From Dillenia suffruticosa (taxonomy: Eukaryota > Streptophyta > Magnoliopsida > Dilleniales > Dilleniaceae), in NCBI GenBank assembly GCA_033439265.1, contig JAVTVX010000012.1:8421001-8485000 (forward strand): a DNA stretch of 64,000 bases. The letters are read 5' to 3'. A program made the translations under genes and the position numbers. Within the stretch, counting starts at the first letter, position 1, and each line of letters begins with the position of its first letter. Of this stretch, positions 21,003 through 34,050 are shown piece by piece. A model generated the notes under the pieces. That model was not told where the DNA came from. It made no database searches and saw only the letters and a program-made list of their open reading frames with translations.

Positions 21003-24000
21003 CTAATAGAAGTAGTTATTGTTTGACTGGTTCTGAACATCTTTACAAAGCATCGACCTAACTTCCATTATTGATCTCGGAGGCTCCAGGTCCTTCTCTT
21101 GAAGAGCATTCCCAAGAAGCTGTTGCATTTGGGATGCAAATGCATCGTCTAAAACCTATAATTCATCAAAAAAATGATGAACTCACTCTTCATGCATGCT
21201 TAGGCTTGAAAGCAAGTCAGCAGTGATGCAGATTAACAATGTGGAATCATATATTTGGAATTTATATTGAAATACAGCTATATTTAACCATACTTAAATG
21301 TAAAATCTACCTAAACTCGAGTAGTATGTTCAACCTGGATAACGGATTTGTTGGTCACCCACTGTAGAGTTCACCAATTCATCTTTTTAAAGGAAGAATC
21401 TGATTCCTCATTTTTTTTTTCAACTGAAAAATTCTCTTTTTCTATAAATAGAAAGTGTGACACTGTTCACTAAATCTTAGAATGCATTCACCAGTTTAAT
21501 AGTCTAATTTCGATCATATCATCTGTTTCATTTGTTTAAGCAGGCATGCCAAAATTTAAAAGATGAAAATCAAACACCTACCCATTGCAAAGTGGGCCAC
21601 TGTACTAGTGAACTTGATCAATTTGTAAACAAAGTATGGGATCTTATTTAACAATTTAATAGTCTAATTTGGATCAGTACAAGTGGCAACTTACAGATAC
21701 AGCTACTCTTGAGCCTTTATACCAAGACCTGTTTTCTTTCCTTTCTTCCAGAAACCTTAACACATCCTGAAAGATAAATACACAAATATAAATGTTACTA
21801 GTAAGATGCACAACCCAGTGAACTTTAGCTTTGTCATATCACAGCACAGCACAGCACAGCACAGCACTTACTTGTCCTAGACGATCCCAGTAACCTCTGC
21901 AGATTACTATAAATAACTGAGTTTCAAAGGCTGTAGAAAGTTGATTGATTGTCTTTGTCAGAAGATCCTTCAAAGGCTGCATTCTGTTTCGTACATCTGA
22001 TTCTATTACAACCTCCTTCGAGTCTTGAATTATTTTCTTCAACTTTGTTGAGTTCTGCAGCCGTGTCTATGTAAACATGAAAACAAAAGCAGTGAAATGA
22101 GTTCCAATAACAAATGTCGATCTTAACCCCCCCTAAAAAAAGGCCAAACCAAAAGGGAAAGAGAGAGAGAGAGAGAATCAGAATAGGGAAAAGCCTCAAA
22201 AGGAAGGACCGCAAGTCAAAATCACGAGCTATAACTGACCCATGAAATATTCAGCAGATACAACAATAACATCATAAGGTAAGAAACTCACATTCTCAGC
22301 AAGTTTCTCCACAACAGCTTGCAGATAATTTCTGAATTTTGCTCTTAGCATCACTGTAACTTCACTAAGCCGCTCTCCAGGAACAGCATTTCCACCATTT
22401 GGAAGGCACATTGCCCATGATTTCAGCTGAGTTTCTATCTTTGGACGAAGCACATCAAGCATCCTTTTCATAGAATTTAAGAGGACACCAAGCTGACAAT
22501 TGGAAGCAAATACTCAATCTTGTCCACATAACTAAAGAAAAAATTGAGAACCTATACAATAGGAAGTGAAGCAGACTAGGTTACCTCATCAGGGACAGTG
22601 TAAGTACATTCAGTTCTTTTGGTAAGTTTCTGGACATATTTAAGCCCAAACTTTTTTGGTGCCAAATTGTCCTTCAGTGGAGCAATAACATCAGCATATT
22701 GTTTGTCCAAGGCTTCCACTATTGCCTTCTCAACATCTGCAATAGCCTGTTTGAAGATACAAATCAGAGAAAATAAGTTGTTCGCTCCTTGAGGAAAACC
22801 TCCTTGTGAAATTAGCAACAAAATAAAACAAATTATGTTATATCCCCAGTTGTGAAGTCTAAATCTTGTAGGGATTTTGTTTCAGCCTGTCTACAACTCA
22901 ACTAACAGACAAATTTATGACAAGCAGAGCTATTCTCTCCTAATACGCTAGATCTCCTACCAAAACTTTTGCTAAAAAAGGCATTCTCCTGTGCATAGTA
23001 TCAGAGAATCCCCATCGCCCATCAATGTTCTGAGACATGTAAAAAAATTATCAAAGTAACAGAACTTACATTCTCCAGAACAAAAACATATTCTGGCCAG
23101 CGTCGAATAATAGGTTCATACTGATTCAGTGTCTCCTTCAACCGCTCATACATCTCATCGACAAAAGGAGTGGTTGAGTGTGGTGTTCTGACACCAGACC
23201 ACTTCACCTGAAACAAAACCATTCCCATTCAGTTCTATGTACATTTTGTAACAGTGATGAGCTAAATCAAATCAATTATAGAATAGCCCATAACTGCAAC
23301 CAGATTACAACTTGGTTAATATAGGTAACATGTTATCACTAGTTTGCAGGTAGTTGCGAATACAGATTGCATTTAGGTTCATACTAAAAAAATGCAAAAA
23401 GAAAGAACTGATTCCCAAAAACAAGATATGTAAGGAATAACAAAATCAAAACAATTCCATCCTTATCAAACATTTAATATAAATAATGTCAAGGTAACCG
23501 GTTTGCATGAAATGAGCAAAGTCTATGTAATCACACGGTAAAATTATACCTTATCTAATTTGCATGAATCAAGCAATGCTAGCCGCTTGTCTTGAATCCA
23601 GAGAACAATATATAAGTGAAACAACTCTTTTGCATCAACTCCACCTTTAACAGGACTAAGAATAATCATTAAAAGAAAATTGTTATTGATCAGAATAGTT
23701 TGACTATCATTGACATTTAATAAGATGAGATGAAAGAGTTACTTAATGTTCCAATGAGCAAGATCCTTTTGAAAGTCTGCTGTTGCAATCACAAGTTCAA
23801 CCACTGGAGGAGATGGGCCAGTAGGAGGACAAGCAACAAGGAATGAGCGCAATCGACTGCAGAGTTCCGCACTATATATGGAAGCAGAAAGATTTGGAAG
23901 ATCTACAAAACTGCATGAGGTATGACAAATCACTAATCTCAATGTCCACAGAAGTGAGCAAGAAAAAGAAACAAACCCTTGCAAAAGATGATAGGAATTG

Positions 24001-27000
24001 CTAAAAGGAAGTGTCTTTTTCTCTTCTTTTTGTGTGAGAATGCATGCTGGGGGAGAGGCAGAAGGGAATGGATGGAAACATTCTACTTACCTGTAACCAA
24101 AAGAGACAGTAAATCCTTTGAACAAATTTAAAATACTGAATTCTACTTACCTGTGAGCATGTGTGACCTGTGTGCTTATGTCTATGTGAAAATGTGCATA
24201 ATTGTTTTTGTGAGTGACTGTGTTAGCATAAATTTCCACGTACACGCTTGTCTTTGGATGTTTTGGCTTTGAGATAGAGACTGACTTTGGACATTGTATA
24301 TGGGAGGGAGTATTACAATGACTTGCAGCAGCGATTACAACTATTGAAGAACATTGACCAGCATACTTGCTTTGTTTGCAAGCATTCCGTGATACAATTT
24401 ATTTTCAAAAAATGCAAAGATGAACAGTTTGAGAATCTTTGTTTGTCTGAATGTGAGTTTGTGGGAACCACAATGTTCATACCCATGTTCCATGTCCACA
24501 TAAGTGATTCATAATTCTCCTCCTTTCAACTCATATGAGCACCTTCTACAAGATTTAACCCTACTCTTTAAGGCCACCATTTTTCTACTCATCTCATTAT
24601 GAGAAAACCGATGGGCTCCATTCAAAATCTTGTAGTGACCAGCCCATGGAGGCCATAAGCTTCCACAAGTGATAAATGAAATATCCTGTTCAAGGCCAAA
24701 GCTACTTTAAAATCAACTATGAGGATTGAAACTAATCACCTCCAGGAGCTTCTACGCTCGTGCTCCCCCTTTTAATGTGAAGAGTCTCTAAACCTTTGCC
24801 GGACAATGTCATCGAAAGATAAGAAGTTATCTCCTTCGAGTGACTAAACCTTGCAGGGCCTAAGAATGCCCATTCAATACAATTTCACCCCATTCAAGTG
24901 ATACGACAATTATGAATTACCCTTTGCAAAAGAAATTTATCCCCTTCACTTCTCCAAATTGACTTCATAACCAAAGCAATTTTTTTAAAAACAAAACAAA
25001 ATGTTCTTCCTAAAGAAATTCTCTGCACAAGCACAGAGGTTATTTTCATGTTTGGCACCCACGTTCATAATAGAGCATTTTGCCATTTTAGGAACAACTA
25101 GACAAGCAAATATAAGATGCTCAACTAATGTAATCAAGGTAAACTTGACACTAGCCTAGAGTTCGAATCTCAAATATATCAAACTAAATTTCAACCTAAG
25201 ACCACAAAATCATGAAAACTATAAGGAAAGGGAAACATATCTACCTGGGAAGAACATGCTGATTGTGGATCTCAATATCTGTGGAAATCTCATTCTTGAC
25301 ATTCAGGCAAAGGGATTTCATCTTCTGGTAAGAGAGGGACTGTGTTACTGGATCCATCAATGTGCTTTCATTGCCAGAAACAAACTCATCAGTTTCTGCC
25401 AAGTGTCTTCTTGCCCTTTTCTTTGCAGCAGTCTGCACGAGCATCAGCAATTTAGTAGACAATAATTTAAAACAGCTTAACTTAAAAAGAAAGAAAAAAA
25501 ATCGGTACCTGAAAATAGCGGCACAGATTTAACTGTGCTTCAGAAGTCAGTACGTCATAGAGTACCATGTAGAGCTTCACAGCAGGTGCCAAAGCAAGTG
25601 CTGCCAATCCAGTTGCAGGCATGAAAATTTCAGTCATCCCAGATCTGGCTGACTCATCAAGAGACTTGTAGTTCTCAAAGACCAAAGCAAGAATTTGTTT
25701 GATCTGATCCACAGTTTCTCCAAGGATGCGATTCTGATTACAGTCCAGATGCAGTTTAGTGTCAAAAAAAAATGAACTAAAGTAAAACATCTGGATCCAG
25801 TTTAGTCCACAGAGTTTAGCATCAAACATCTCGAAAAAAGAACTAAAGTAAAATAACTCCCACCTCTTGATGACTCAAAGTGGTCTTACAGTTGCCTTTC
25901 ATTATAACTGGTACTATTAAGTCATGCACCAAGGTGAGGCAATCTGCAGTAGGTGTTGCCACATCCATAACATATGAGAGGTATCTGCATGAAGTTACAA
26001 ACATATTATCAATGTGACACCTCCCAGCAATACAGCAATTAAAACTCACTTCTGCGCAAACAAATGGAAGTTCATCATAAGGAATTCCCAAATTTAGTAC
26101 CTTAACTTGGTGTATGCCTCTGAAACTCCATAGAATGTTGCAAATTCAGACAATAACCACTTCCAAGGGTCTTTTAACCACAAATTTCTTTCCTGAAAAT
26201 GCTGAACTTTCATTGCAACTTCCATGGCCAAGTCATATGCCACAGTTTCTGCAACAGGGCCACACTGAGGATAGAAAGAGAGAAGTTAGTTTTCAAATTT
26301 ACCTGTGAAAACAATATGGAGAGTTATTTTACTTGAAGATTAAATCTTCATAAGTTAACTGCATCTTTAAACCTAGCTTAGCTCAAGCCTCAAGCAGCCC
26401 CAATGCTTTTCATAGCATGAGTTAAATTCTATATATGTCTTTTATAACAACATTTAATTTCTCATAGTAAATAATTGAACACAAGATCTTCAGAGGGCAG
26501 AATCCTTCTAAAACTTAGTGAACCATTTAATGTCATTTTCTTGGCTATATCAACAGTGCAGTCCCCCCACCCCCAAAGAAAAAAGGTAAAAGACCCAAGG
26601 ATATAGTACATGATGACAGTATTCTCATCCAGGTCAACGGACAAACAAGGAAATCATACTCCAAGAAGATGCAAGCAAAGATGAATGATCCTCATGTGTC
26701 AACCCCCCCCCCCCCAATAAACAAAGAAAGAAAGAAGGATTGATTGCATTGGAATAGAGTACAACATTTCCATATTTGAGGTAACAATTGCCAATCAAGG
26801 TGCACATAAGTCACACAAATTAACCACATCAACTAGCAAGAATATTGACAATCCCAACTCCAAACTGGTGGCATCAAAGCATTCCAAGGAGCAGAGAAGC
26901 CCAATGCTAGAAAAATCAGTGACTACCAAGTTCTAATAAAAGTGAAGGAGACAATTAAATTGACCTCTATTAGGTTTTCCCACAAGTATGCCCTCCATTT

Positions 27001-30000
27001 GAGAACCACCCATAAGAAATAAGCAGCTATGCGACCAACTGTAGGCAGCATCCTGACAACTTACCGCATACATAGATTAGCAGCATCAACCATAAAGGTT
27101 GACAGAAAGGCCAGTCATATATTTACAATGCATCAGACCATCTTAAAAGTGCCATTACTCAGGCAACATGCCATGAGAAAGCGTCTAGCAGGTCAGCCTA
27201 ACACCACAAAAAAACCCTTGTAATAACTATAAGCTATGGGCAGCTGTGAAACTTGCAAATATGTGATGTAGAATCTTGTAGTATAGGATCTTAATAAGTA
27301 CCTTCAATTGATTGTACTCATCTGGGCAAGTGGAGTAATTTATATATAGCTGTAATCTGCCAACAAGTTCATGCTCTGGTTCGTGATATATGGACCACCA
27401 GCGAAGCTTGTCACCCTGCAATGAAAGCACATATAGCAGTTTCAGCATAGAAGTCTACCACAAATTTTACTACAGCAAACAAAGAAATGACTTACTGGAT
27501 CATCAGCAACAGCAGCCACTTGAGCAAGGGCACGGCCAAAACATTTTCCTTTGGAATCTTGGACTTCGATAATCAGATCATCACCAGGACTATCTGGAAA
27601 GCTGATAAGTACCAAAACAATGACACCAATAATAAGTAGCCAACTTGAATAGTTTATTAATAGAATATAGAAAAAAGAAAGAAAAGACGCACAATAAGTG
27701 TGTTTCGCTAGATCCAGGCTGCATTTTAACTGCATCTTCTTCAGACGAACTTTTCAATCTCAACAAGCAGGAATAGTTTTCTGATTGAAAAATACAAACC
27801 AACACTAATTCAATCACCCAGATGAGAAATAGCTATCAGAGTTATACTCACAATAGATTTAGCACGCACATTGTGTCAATAAGTGACTTAATGAAGACAT
27901 TGGGAATAATCTTGAAAAATCTTTCAAGCTTTTCAACGGGAAATTGAGAATAAAATTTAGAAACCGGAATTTTCAATAGTCGTATGTGATGTTTATGAAC
28001 AGAAAATGCAGTGCTTCTTTTATGGTTATCCTTTCGAATGTTTAAAGCCAAGTCAAATAGTCCTATGAACAGAATATGCAACTATAATCTGCCAGTTATG
28101 TTGATTGTTTAAGTAAAATTTGGACATGAAAGCTAAGACCTCTTGGTTCCAGAAATTTGAAAGGAGAGTTGTACAGGGTCAAGGATGATGTTTACACCAA
28201 AAATTTTAGAAGTGAAAGCTGTGCACAGTGTACTGATGGGACTTTTGGAAAATATCATAGTGAACACCAGGATCATTCATCAAACAACTAGTTCTAGTGC
28301 TTTTGCTCCCAAAAAGTAAAAGCCTCAAGAAATCACGCTTGCTATAGGTGGCTAGATCCCTGCTGTTCAAAGTGAAGTTCCTTAAAATATGCTTACTAGT
28401 TGGAAGCAGCCTCCAACAGTGATGTTATAAGAATTGTGTTAGAAGGTATTGATTGTAATCATTGTTCACTTTTTCATGAATGGATGCATAGGTCAAAAAC
28501 ATTGTCTAGCACTGCAATCCTTCGTGCATCACTCTTCATCTATTATTTCCCCAAATCCAAAAATATGAACTCAGTTTTTAGGAGGAAAAAAAATACTGCA
28601 ATTTAATTAATTAATAAGAAACAACAAATAAGCAAACAAACAAAAGGAGAACTGTGGAGAAGAGAGGAAATCCTTCTTTACAGGGACAATATCAAAGATA
28701 TATAACTAAGATGAAATAACTCGAAAATATGTCTAGAGGGGAACAATTATCTAGCAACACAAATTAAGGAAACTTAGATTTCTTTGCAATGAGGCTGCTC
28801 ATTCCATTATAGCACCTTTCAAAATATATCATGCATTTACCCAAGAAAATCAGCATGGGGCATATTGAGCAGCAGAGCTCCCCATTTAGGCAAAATCACT
28901 AAGTCAAGTTCCATAAAAAAAAGAAGCAAAAAAGGTGGGAAAATCAATCATACGATGGGTTTCAGTGACTCACTCACACTATCTGACATAACATATGTAG
29001 CTATTAGCATGATTACAGAAGATCATGCAAGCAACACTTCAACAAGGATCTCTCTCTCTCTCTCACACAATCAATGGTTTCCTTTCACTTGTTTCAAAAA
29101 AATACTAAAAGTCGTTTCTGTGACCATCAGTCACAATAGTAGGTGCAAAGAAAGAGAGACATCTGGCAAATACTAATTTCTGCATCTTCAATGTAGAAAT
29201 CAATCTCTAAAAGGAACAGTCTTTCAATTAAATAAACACTTGTTTTCACTTTTAAAACAACCTAGAAAATGAAATGCTATTAAAAAGAAGTTTCCCTAAA
29301 ACGAAGGCTCTATACAATCAAATTCGGGGGCATGACCCATTTACTATCAAACAATGCTAGATGCTGTCCACTATTTTGAGGACTTGGACTCACCGCAGTC
29401 TTATTTCTTATATCTCCACCAATATGCAACTTCCAAAGTGGTTTTTGAACCATGGACACTATTTTATCTTGAGTTACCTACTTTTATTCATTTTCAATTT
29501 CCCATGGAGTTCTTCATAAACATTACACATATTTACGTACATCTTAATCCTAATACAGAAGATGAGGACTTGCTTACTCCAAGGGAAAATAATAATCACA
29601 AGTTCAGAATAAAGACATCCAGATAAATGGATCTTGAATTCATATGTCACTCTTTTTTTTTTGGTTAGATTATGCATGAAAGATGGATCATGAAAAGCCG
29701 TTGGTAGAAAAAACAAACTAATAAACTAAGAAAGAATCTGTAAATCCCAAGCATATTGTACACACATACCTTGCACTGCTTCATAAGATGATGAACTACT
29801 TCGCAAAGATGTTACACCAACTCTTAGAAGTCCACACACCTCTTTAATGTACTGAGTACCTGCATGGACGTATGCCAAGCTTTGGCGAGAAAATGAACCA
29901 TTTGCAGGAATTTGAGGAGATGCACGAACTCTTCGAAGAGCTTTCCAACCTGAACTGACAGATGATCTTAAATTTGATAAATGTAACCTCAGAAATTCAA

Positions 30001-33000
30001 GTTTCAAAGTAGGTGGACTCATGGAACAAAAGCTGCAACTTGTCGGTGGATCTACAGCCATTTTGACTTTGCGCACTGCATAGCAACCAAAAGTGCACAA
30101 AAATGCATATGCCTCAGTATGCAGACATGGCAAAACTGAAAGTGGCAAAAAAAAAAAAAAAAAAAAAACTAATACAGTACCTTGGACTTTCATTTTTCCA
30201 GTAACTTTCTTAGGTTTTGGCGCTGCACTCTCGGTAACTAGCTCTGAAGATTGATTGCCCATAAGTTCCTCCTCTGATTGCAACAATACCTGCTGCAAAC
30301 TATTTTGAAAGAAACATTTAAATGCATAACTTGAATGCTTGACTCAACACATCCCATAAGTAATACAATCTCTAAAGCCAGATCTCTTGCATGAAAGAGA
30401 CAATACATCCATGTTGCAAACTAGGGTACATAAGAAGGCTGATACAGTGAGAACATTCAAAAAGATTACTACATATAAGCTGAATAACAACACTATGTTT
30501 TATTCCCACAAACAAAAATAAAATAACCTTGCAAAAGTCATTGTTTCCTCCATTGAGGCTTGAGCAAGCTAGAAGTCAAGTTTTTCTTCAAGGCAATTAC
30601 TAAAGAAGTTGCTTTGCGATAGGTTTCACATTAAACAGGAGCATATTTGCAATACTCTACAAGCAACAGAAAAAGCAATATTGACTAGCAATCTTAATCT
30701 GTCCCAAATAAATTTTTATTACCAAAAGTTAGCAAAGTGTCATCACAAAAACAAGAATTCCTTGATAGCCTTCATGTCTCCAATTTATAGAACAAGTCAA
30801 AATGTTACAACCAAAAAAAAAAAACAAGAAAGAGAGAAAGAAAGAAGAAGAAGTCATTCTATTATATGTAACCAGAATGCACTATTTCAGTATAACTCAG
30901 AATTTAATCAAAATGGAAAAGAATTAGATAAATCAAGGAAAGAGGACAAGATTGGCATTACCCAAATGCCTTCCGCAGAAGTGCACATTCATTATCCAAG
31001 AAGATTGGAGCCTCCATGCAGCCCCTAGCCCATGCATGAAGGCAGAGACGGACGCATGCATCATAAGCAATCACAGCACACCATGGTCCTTGCCCACTGA
31101 TCCAATTTGTAAGAAAACAACATTAATGGGAAAAAAAATGTGCATCCAGAATAACACAAATCTATAATGAGGTTTAAAAGATGCAGTCAATGATAAAACT
31201 TGAACACCCACTCTACCTTGCATGAAATGTGGGGAGACGAACTGGAAAAGAACCTGAAGATTGGGCACCTTCAGTAGCAAAAGCATCCCTGCAAAGCACA
31301 GCAAAGGTTCCAGATAATAAAGTAGCTCAAAGAAAAAAGGAGAAACCCTGCAGAAATACAATAAGTTCAGTTGCCAGGAACATACTGTGCTACAGATACT
31401 GATGGAAAGCCTTCCATTTTATCTGGATCACGGGTTGCAAAATCATTTGGTGTGACACTATATGAAATGTGTGAAGTAGAACCTTGCTCAGCAACCTGAT
31501 TGATGCTTGGCTCAGCACCATCAAATGGAGGTGCACTAGGAAAATCTTCCTCAGTGAGCTTCACATTCACCCGCCCCACTTCCTGGATAATTGAGAACAA
31601 CTTATCAGCTGCTAGATTATACTTTTTTAAGGCATTCTCATTAATCTGGACTATAAAAGACTAACTCAAGCTAGACAGACTACAGCCTTCCATGGCCTAT
31701 ATAGACAGATTAAAATCACCAAGAACTTCTACCACACTAGTCTGCAATGGCACCATGAAGAGGTTTATTAGGATCTAATGAGCTACATATTACCACGTAC
31801 CCAGCAACTAGTACCATGCCAGGAATCCATGCTACCATTATAGATACATGTTACTAACAAGATTAATAGGTCATTTTTGACATGACAGAGTGAGAGGGAA
31901 AAAAAGGTTCAAATTTTGCTGTTTTTTCTTAAAAGATTTTAGAAGCAAGCACTAGCAATTAGGTCTCATAAGAACGTGATTAAAGATAGCGACGATTTTC
32001 TCTGGTCTCTATAGCTTGTCTTACAGGGGAACTCTTGTAAAACTACCTGTCACAGTATTCTAGGATCTAATATAAAAAGCATTATTTTGATTCCCAAAAT
32101 ACAAATTTTATGGTCCAAAAACAAAGATAAACATACATCAATTTTTATACAGGGATAAAAAAAAAATTTCATGTCTTCATGCTAACATGTAATGATCTCA
32201 TTTTTTTCTTCCACATATTCCTACAAAGAAGAATTGATGGTGTTGGTCTTAATTTCCCTGAAGTACTTCGAAATTTCAAGCAAAGTAATGGAAAAATCTC
32301 TACAATGCAAAAAAATAAACATAGAGATTGCCAAAAGTAAGTAATTTTTTCCCCAATCCAGTTTGCTTGAGATTCCCCGGCCTCTATGCCAAAAGTTAGT
32401 ACTCTTTTTCCATAAAATTGATTTCAAGCACACTGTTACAGGTTTTAGTAAAAAAGAAAATACGTCAAATGCCTATGTCAAAAACTATTATTGGTGTAGC
32501 ACATCTTTGTGTAAACATAATTAAAATATGATATGCCATTGCAACTATGACAGCTTGGCAATGCACCTCGAGCAATCTTGCAAAGATGAGTGCGTGGTAA
32601 ATCCTCAAACTTAGGAAACTTATCTCCAAAAGTAAACAATGTTTCTGCAGCATAATAACTATAAAGTAGGTATACAAATTTCTATATGTGATGCCCATAA
32701 CACCACCTATCTAGACTAATATATGTATAATTTAGAAAGAAGAAAACCACTAAATAACATTTTGGCAGGTGTTACCGTATTAGCAAATGATCTGACACTG
32801 GAAGTATGACTGTCAGTTGTATGCAATTCTTTCTGTGGAATGCTACTCTTGCTGCTTGTAAATTTCGATGAAGAAATCTCAGAGCTCGCAGCAGAATCCG
32901 ATGACTCATCTTCCACATAACCAGACAACCCGGCTGAGTCCCTCCGAGCATCCCTTCCCAAACCATCCACCACACTTCCTTTCTTCAACTGCACGGTTTC

Positions 33001-33623
33001 CGTAGAAGTACTAAAATCCGAGTAATTATAAGTGCTGGTATCATCATCACGCCTCCTCACTGACGCAGTGGGAATCCTAGAATCCGGAGGAGATGAATCG
33101 AGCGAATATCGACTTCCATAATTGTCTTCATCATCCGACGTGATATCCATGTCTGATCCGGACTCAGTATCATGATCCCCAGTAAGAGGAATGGCTCTAG
33201 ATACGGGCATTACACCTAATGGCAAATGTCCACTTCGAAATTTGTCTGGGGAAGGCAATCCTATGCCTCTACCTCTGCCACCGTTCCTAGGTAACAATTT
33301 TTGAGTGGAAAACGAAAGGGGCATCTCTCTTTTCTTGGAATCAGACTCCTGAATTTGATGATTAAAACAAACCCATCAAAAACCTTAAATAATGCCACAA
33401 ATCAAAATGAAGAAAAAACAATTTATAGGGATCAGACGCCTGATTCAGTGATGAAATCAAAACCCCAGTTGAAATTTAAGTCAACAGCATAATTAAAACA
33501 AGAATTCAAAAACTTGAACATTCATGAAAACATGTCAAACACAAGGGTTAAAAAAATGAGGAATGAAAGAGCTACCTCACGAACCCATTTGAGGGCATTA
33601 CTGTCCAGACCTTCTGTGAACAT
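21003..33623 (-). CDS. Conserved plant protein of unknown function (At4g24610/At5g65440 type), 22 exons
   Basis: Exons, 5' to 3' on the minus strand: 33623-33576, 33348-32776, 31582-31386, 31288-31217, 31096-30962, 30299-30181, 30075-29770, 27780-27693, 27601-27496, 27415-27302, 26264-26101, 25984-25864, 25733-25509, 25432-25245, 23910-23743, 23655-23550, 23207-23070, 22746-22585, 22492-22292, 22066-21872, 21766-21695, 21155-21003. All introns are GT-AG. Phases close and the 3651-nt CDS gives 1216 residues with no stop. It starts MFTEGLDSNALKWVRE and ends QSNNNYFY. Residues 60-200 are acidic and serine-rich. About 510-586 (DDLIIEVQDSKGK, then HELVGRLQLYI) resemble the end of a C2 domain. The helical remainder (GYWDRLGQ, ENRSWYKGSRVAVS, LDDAFASQMQQLLG) recalls Munc13/MUN proteins such as PATROL1. 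A trafficking role is inference. The database label 'pesticidal crystal cry8Ba' for this family is misleading. Confidence 0.9.
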
Positions 33624-33876
33624 TGTGGTTAGATTTTTCCTACACTCAAATGGAAATAAGAGGAAAACAAAATCTTCGTAAACAGAAAAATAATGAAGAA
33701 AAAGGGGAAAGACTTGCATGTAAGGAATTAATCACATACCTAAGAACACTAATTTCAGGCGACAAACCACCACCAAATTTCCACAGGAATTTTCTGAAAA
33801 GTTAAATACAACTCAATATTATTCCACTCAATTGTGCGTAGAAGAGAAGAAAGGAAAGAAACCCACACAAAGGAGT

Positions 33877-33919
<43 letters not shown>

Positions 33920-34050
33920 TAATCACAATTAGGAGATCAGAAAGAGAGAAGAAGAGAGGAAACTTTTTCAGTGTGTTTCGGCCTCTGCAAGTACCAAATG
34001 TTATCCCCCCCCCCCCCCCTCTCTCTCTCTCTCACTCTCTCTCTCTTCTA
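33624..34050 (-). promoter_or_regulatory. 5' UTR/core promoter region of the 22-exon gene with (CT)n and C-run
   Basis: Upstream of the start codon the transcript sense carries a pure (CT)n tract (AG on the plus strand, 33879-33917), and further up a run of about 15 C (34005-34019 plus strand) followed by CT repeats. Pyrimidine repeats are frequent in plant 5' UTRs and core promoters. A 5' UTR intron cannot be excluded, since the acceptor or donor cannot be fixed without transcripts. Confidence 0.4.

Noticed and set aside
24287-24514. 75-codon frame in an intron of the 22-exon gene
   Set aside because: No family resemblance and located inside intron 14 on the opposite strand.
25100-25195. 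Box B-like GAGTTCGAATCTC in an intron, possible SINE
   Set aside because: No credible box A at the right spacing, no A tail and no target duplication seen.
30609-31028. 139-codon plus-strand frame
   Set aside because: Antisense to exon 5 and its flanking introns in the 22-exon gene.
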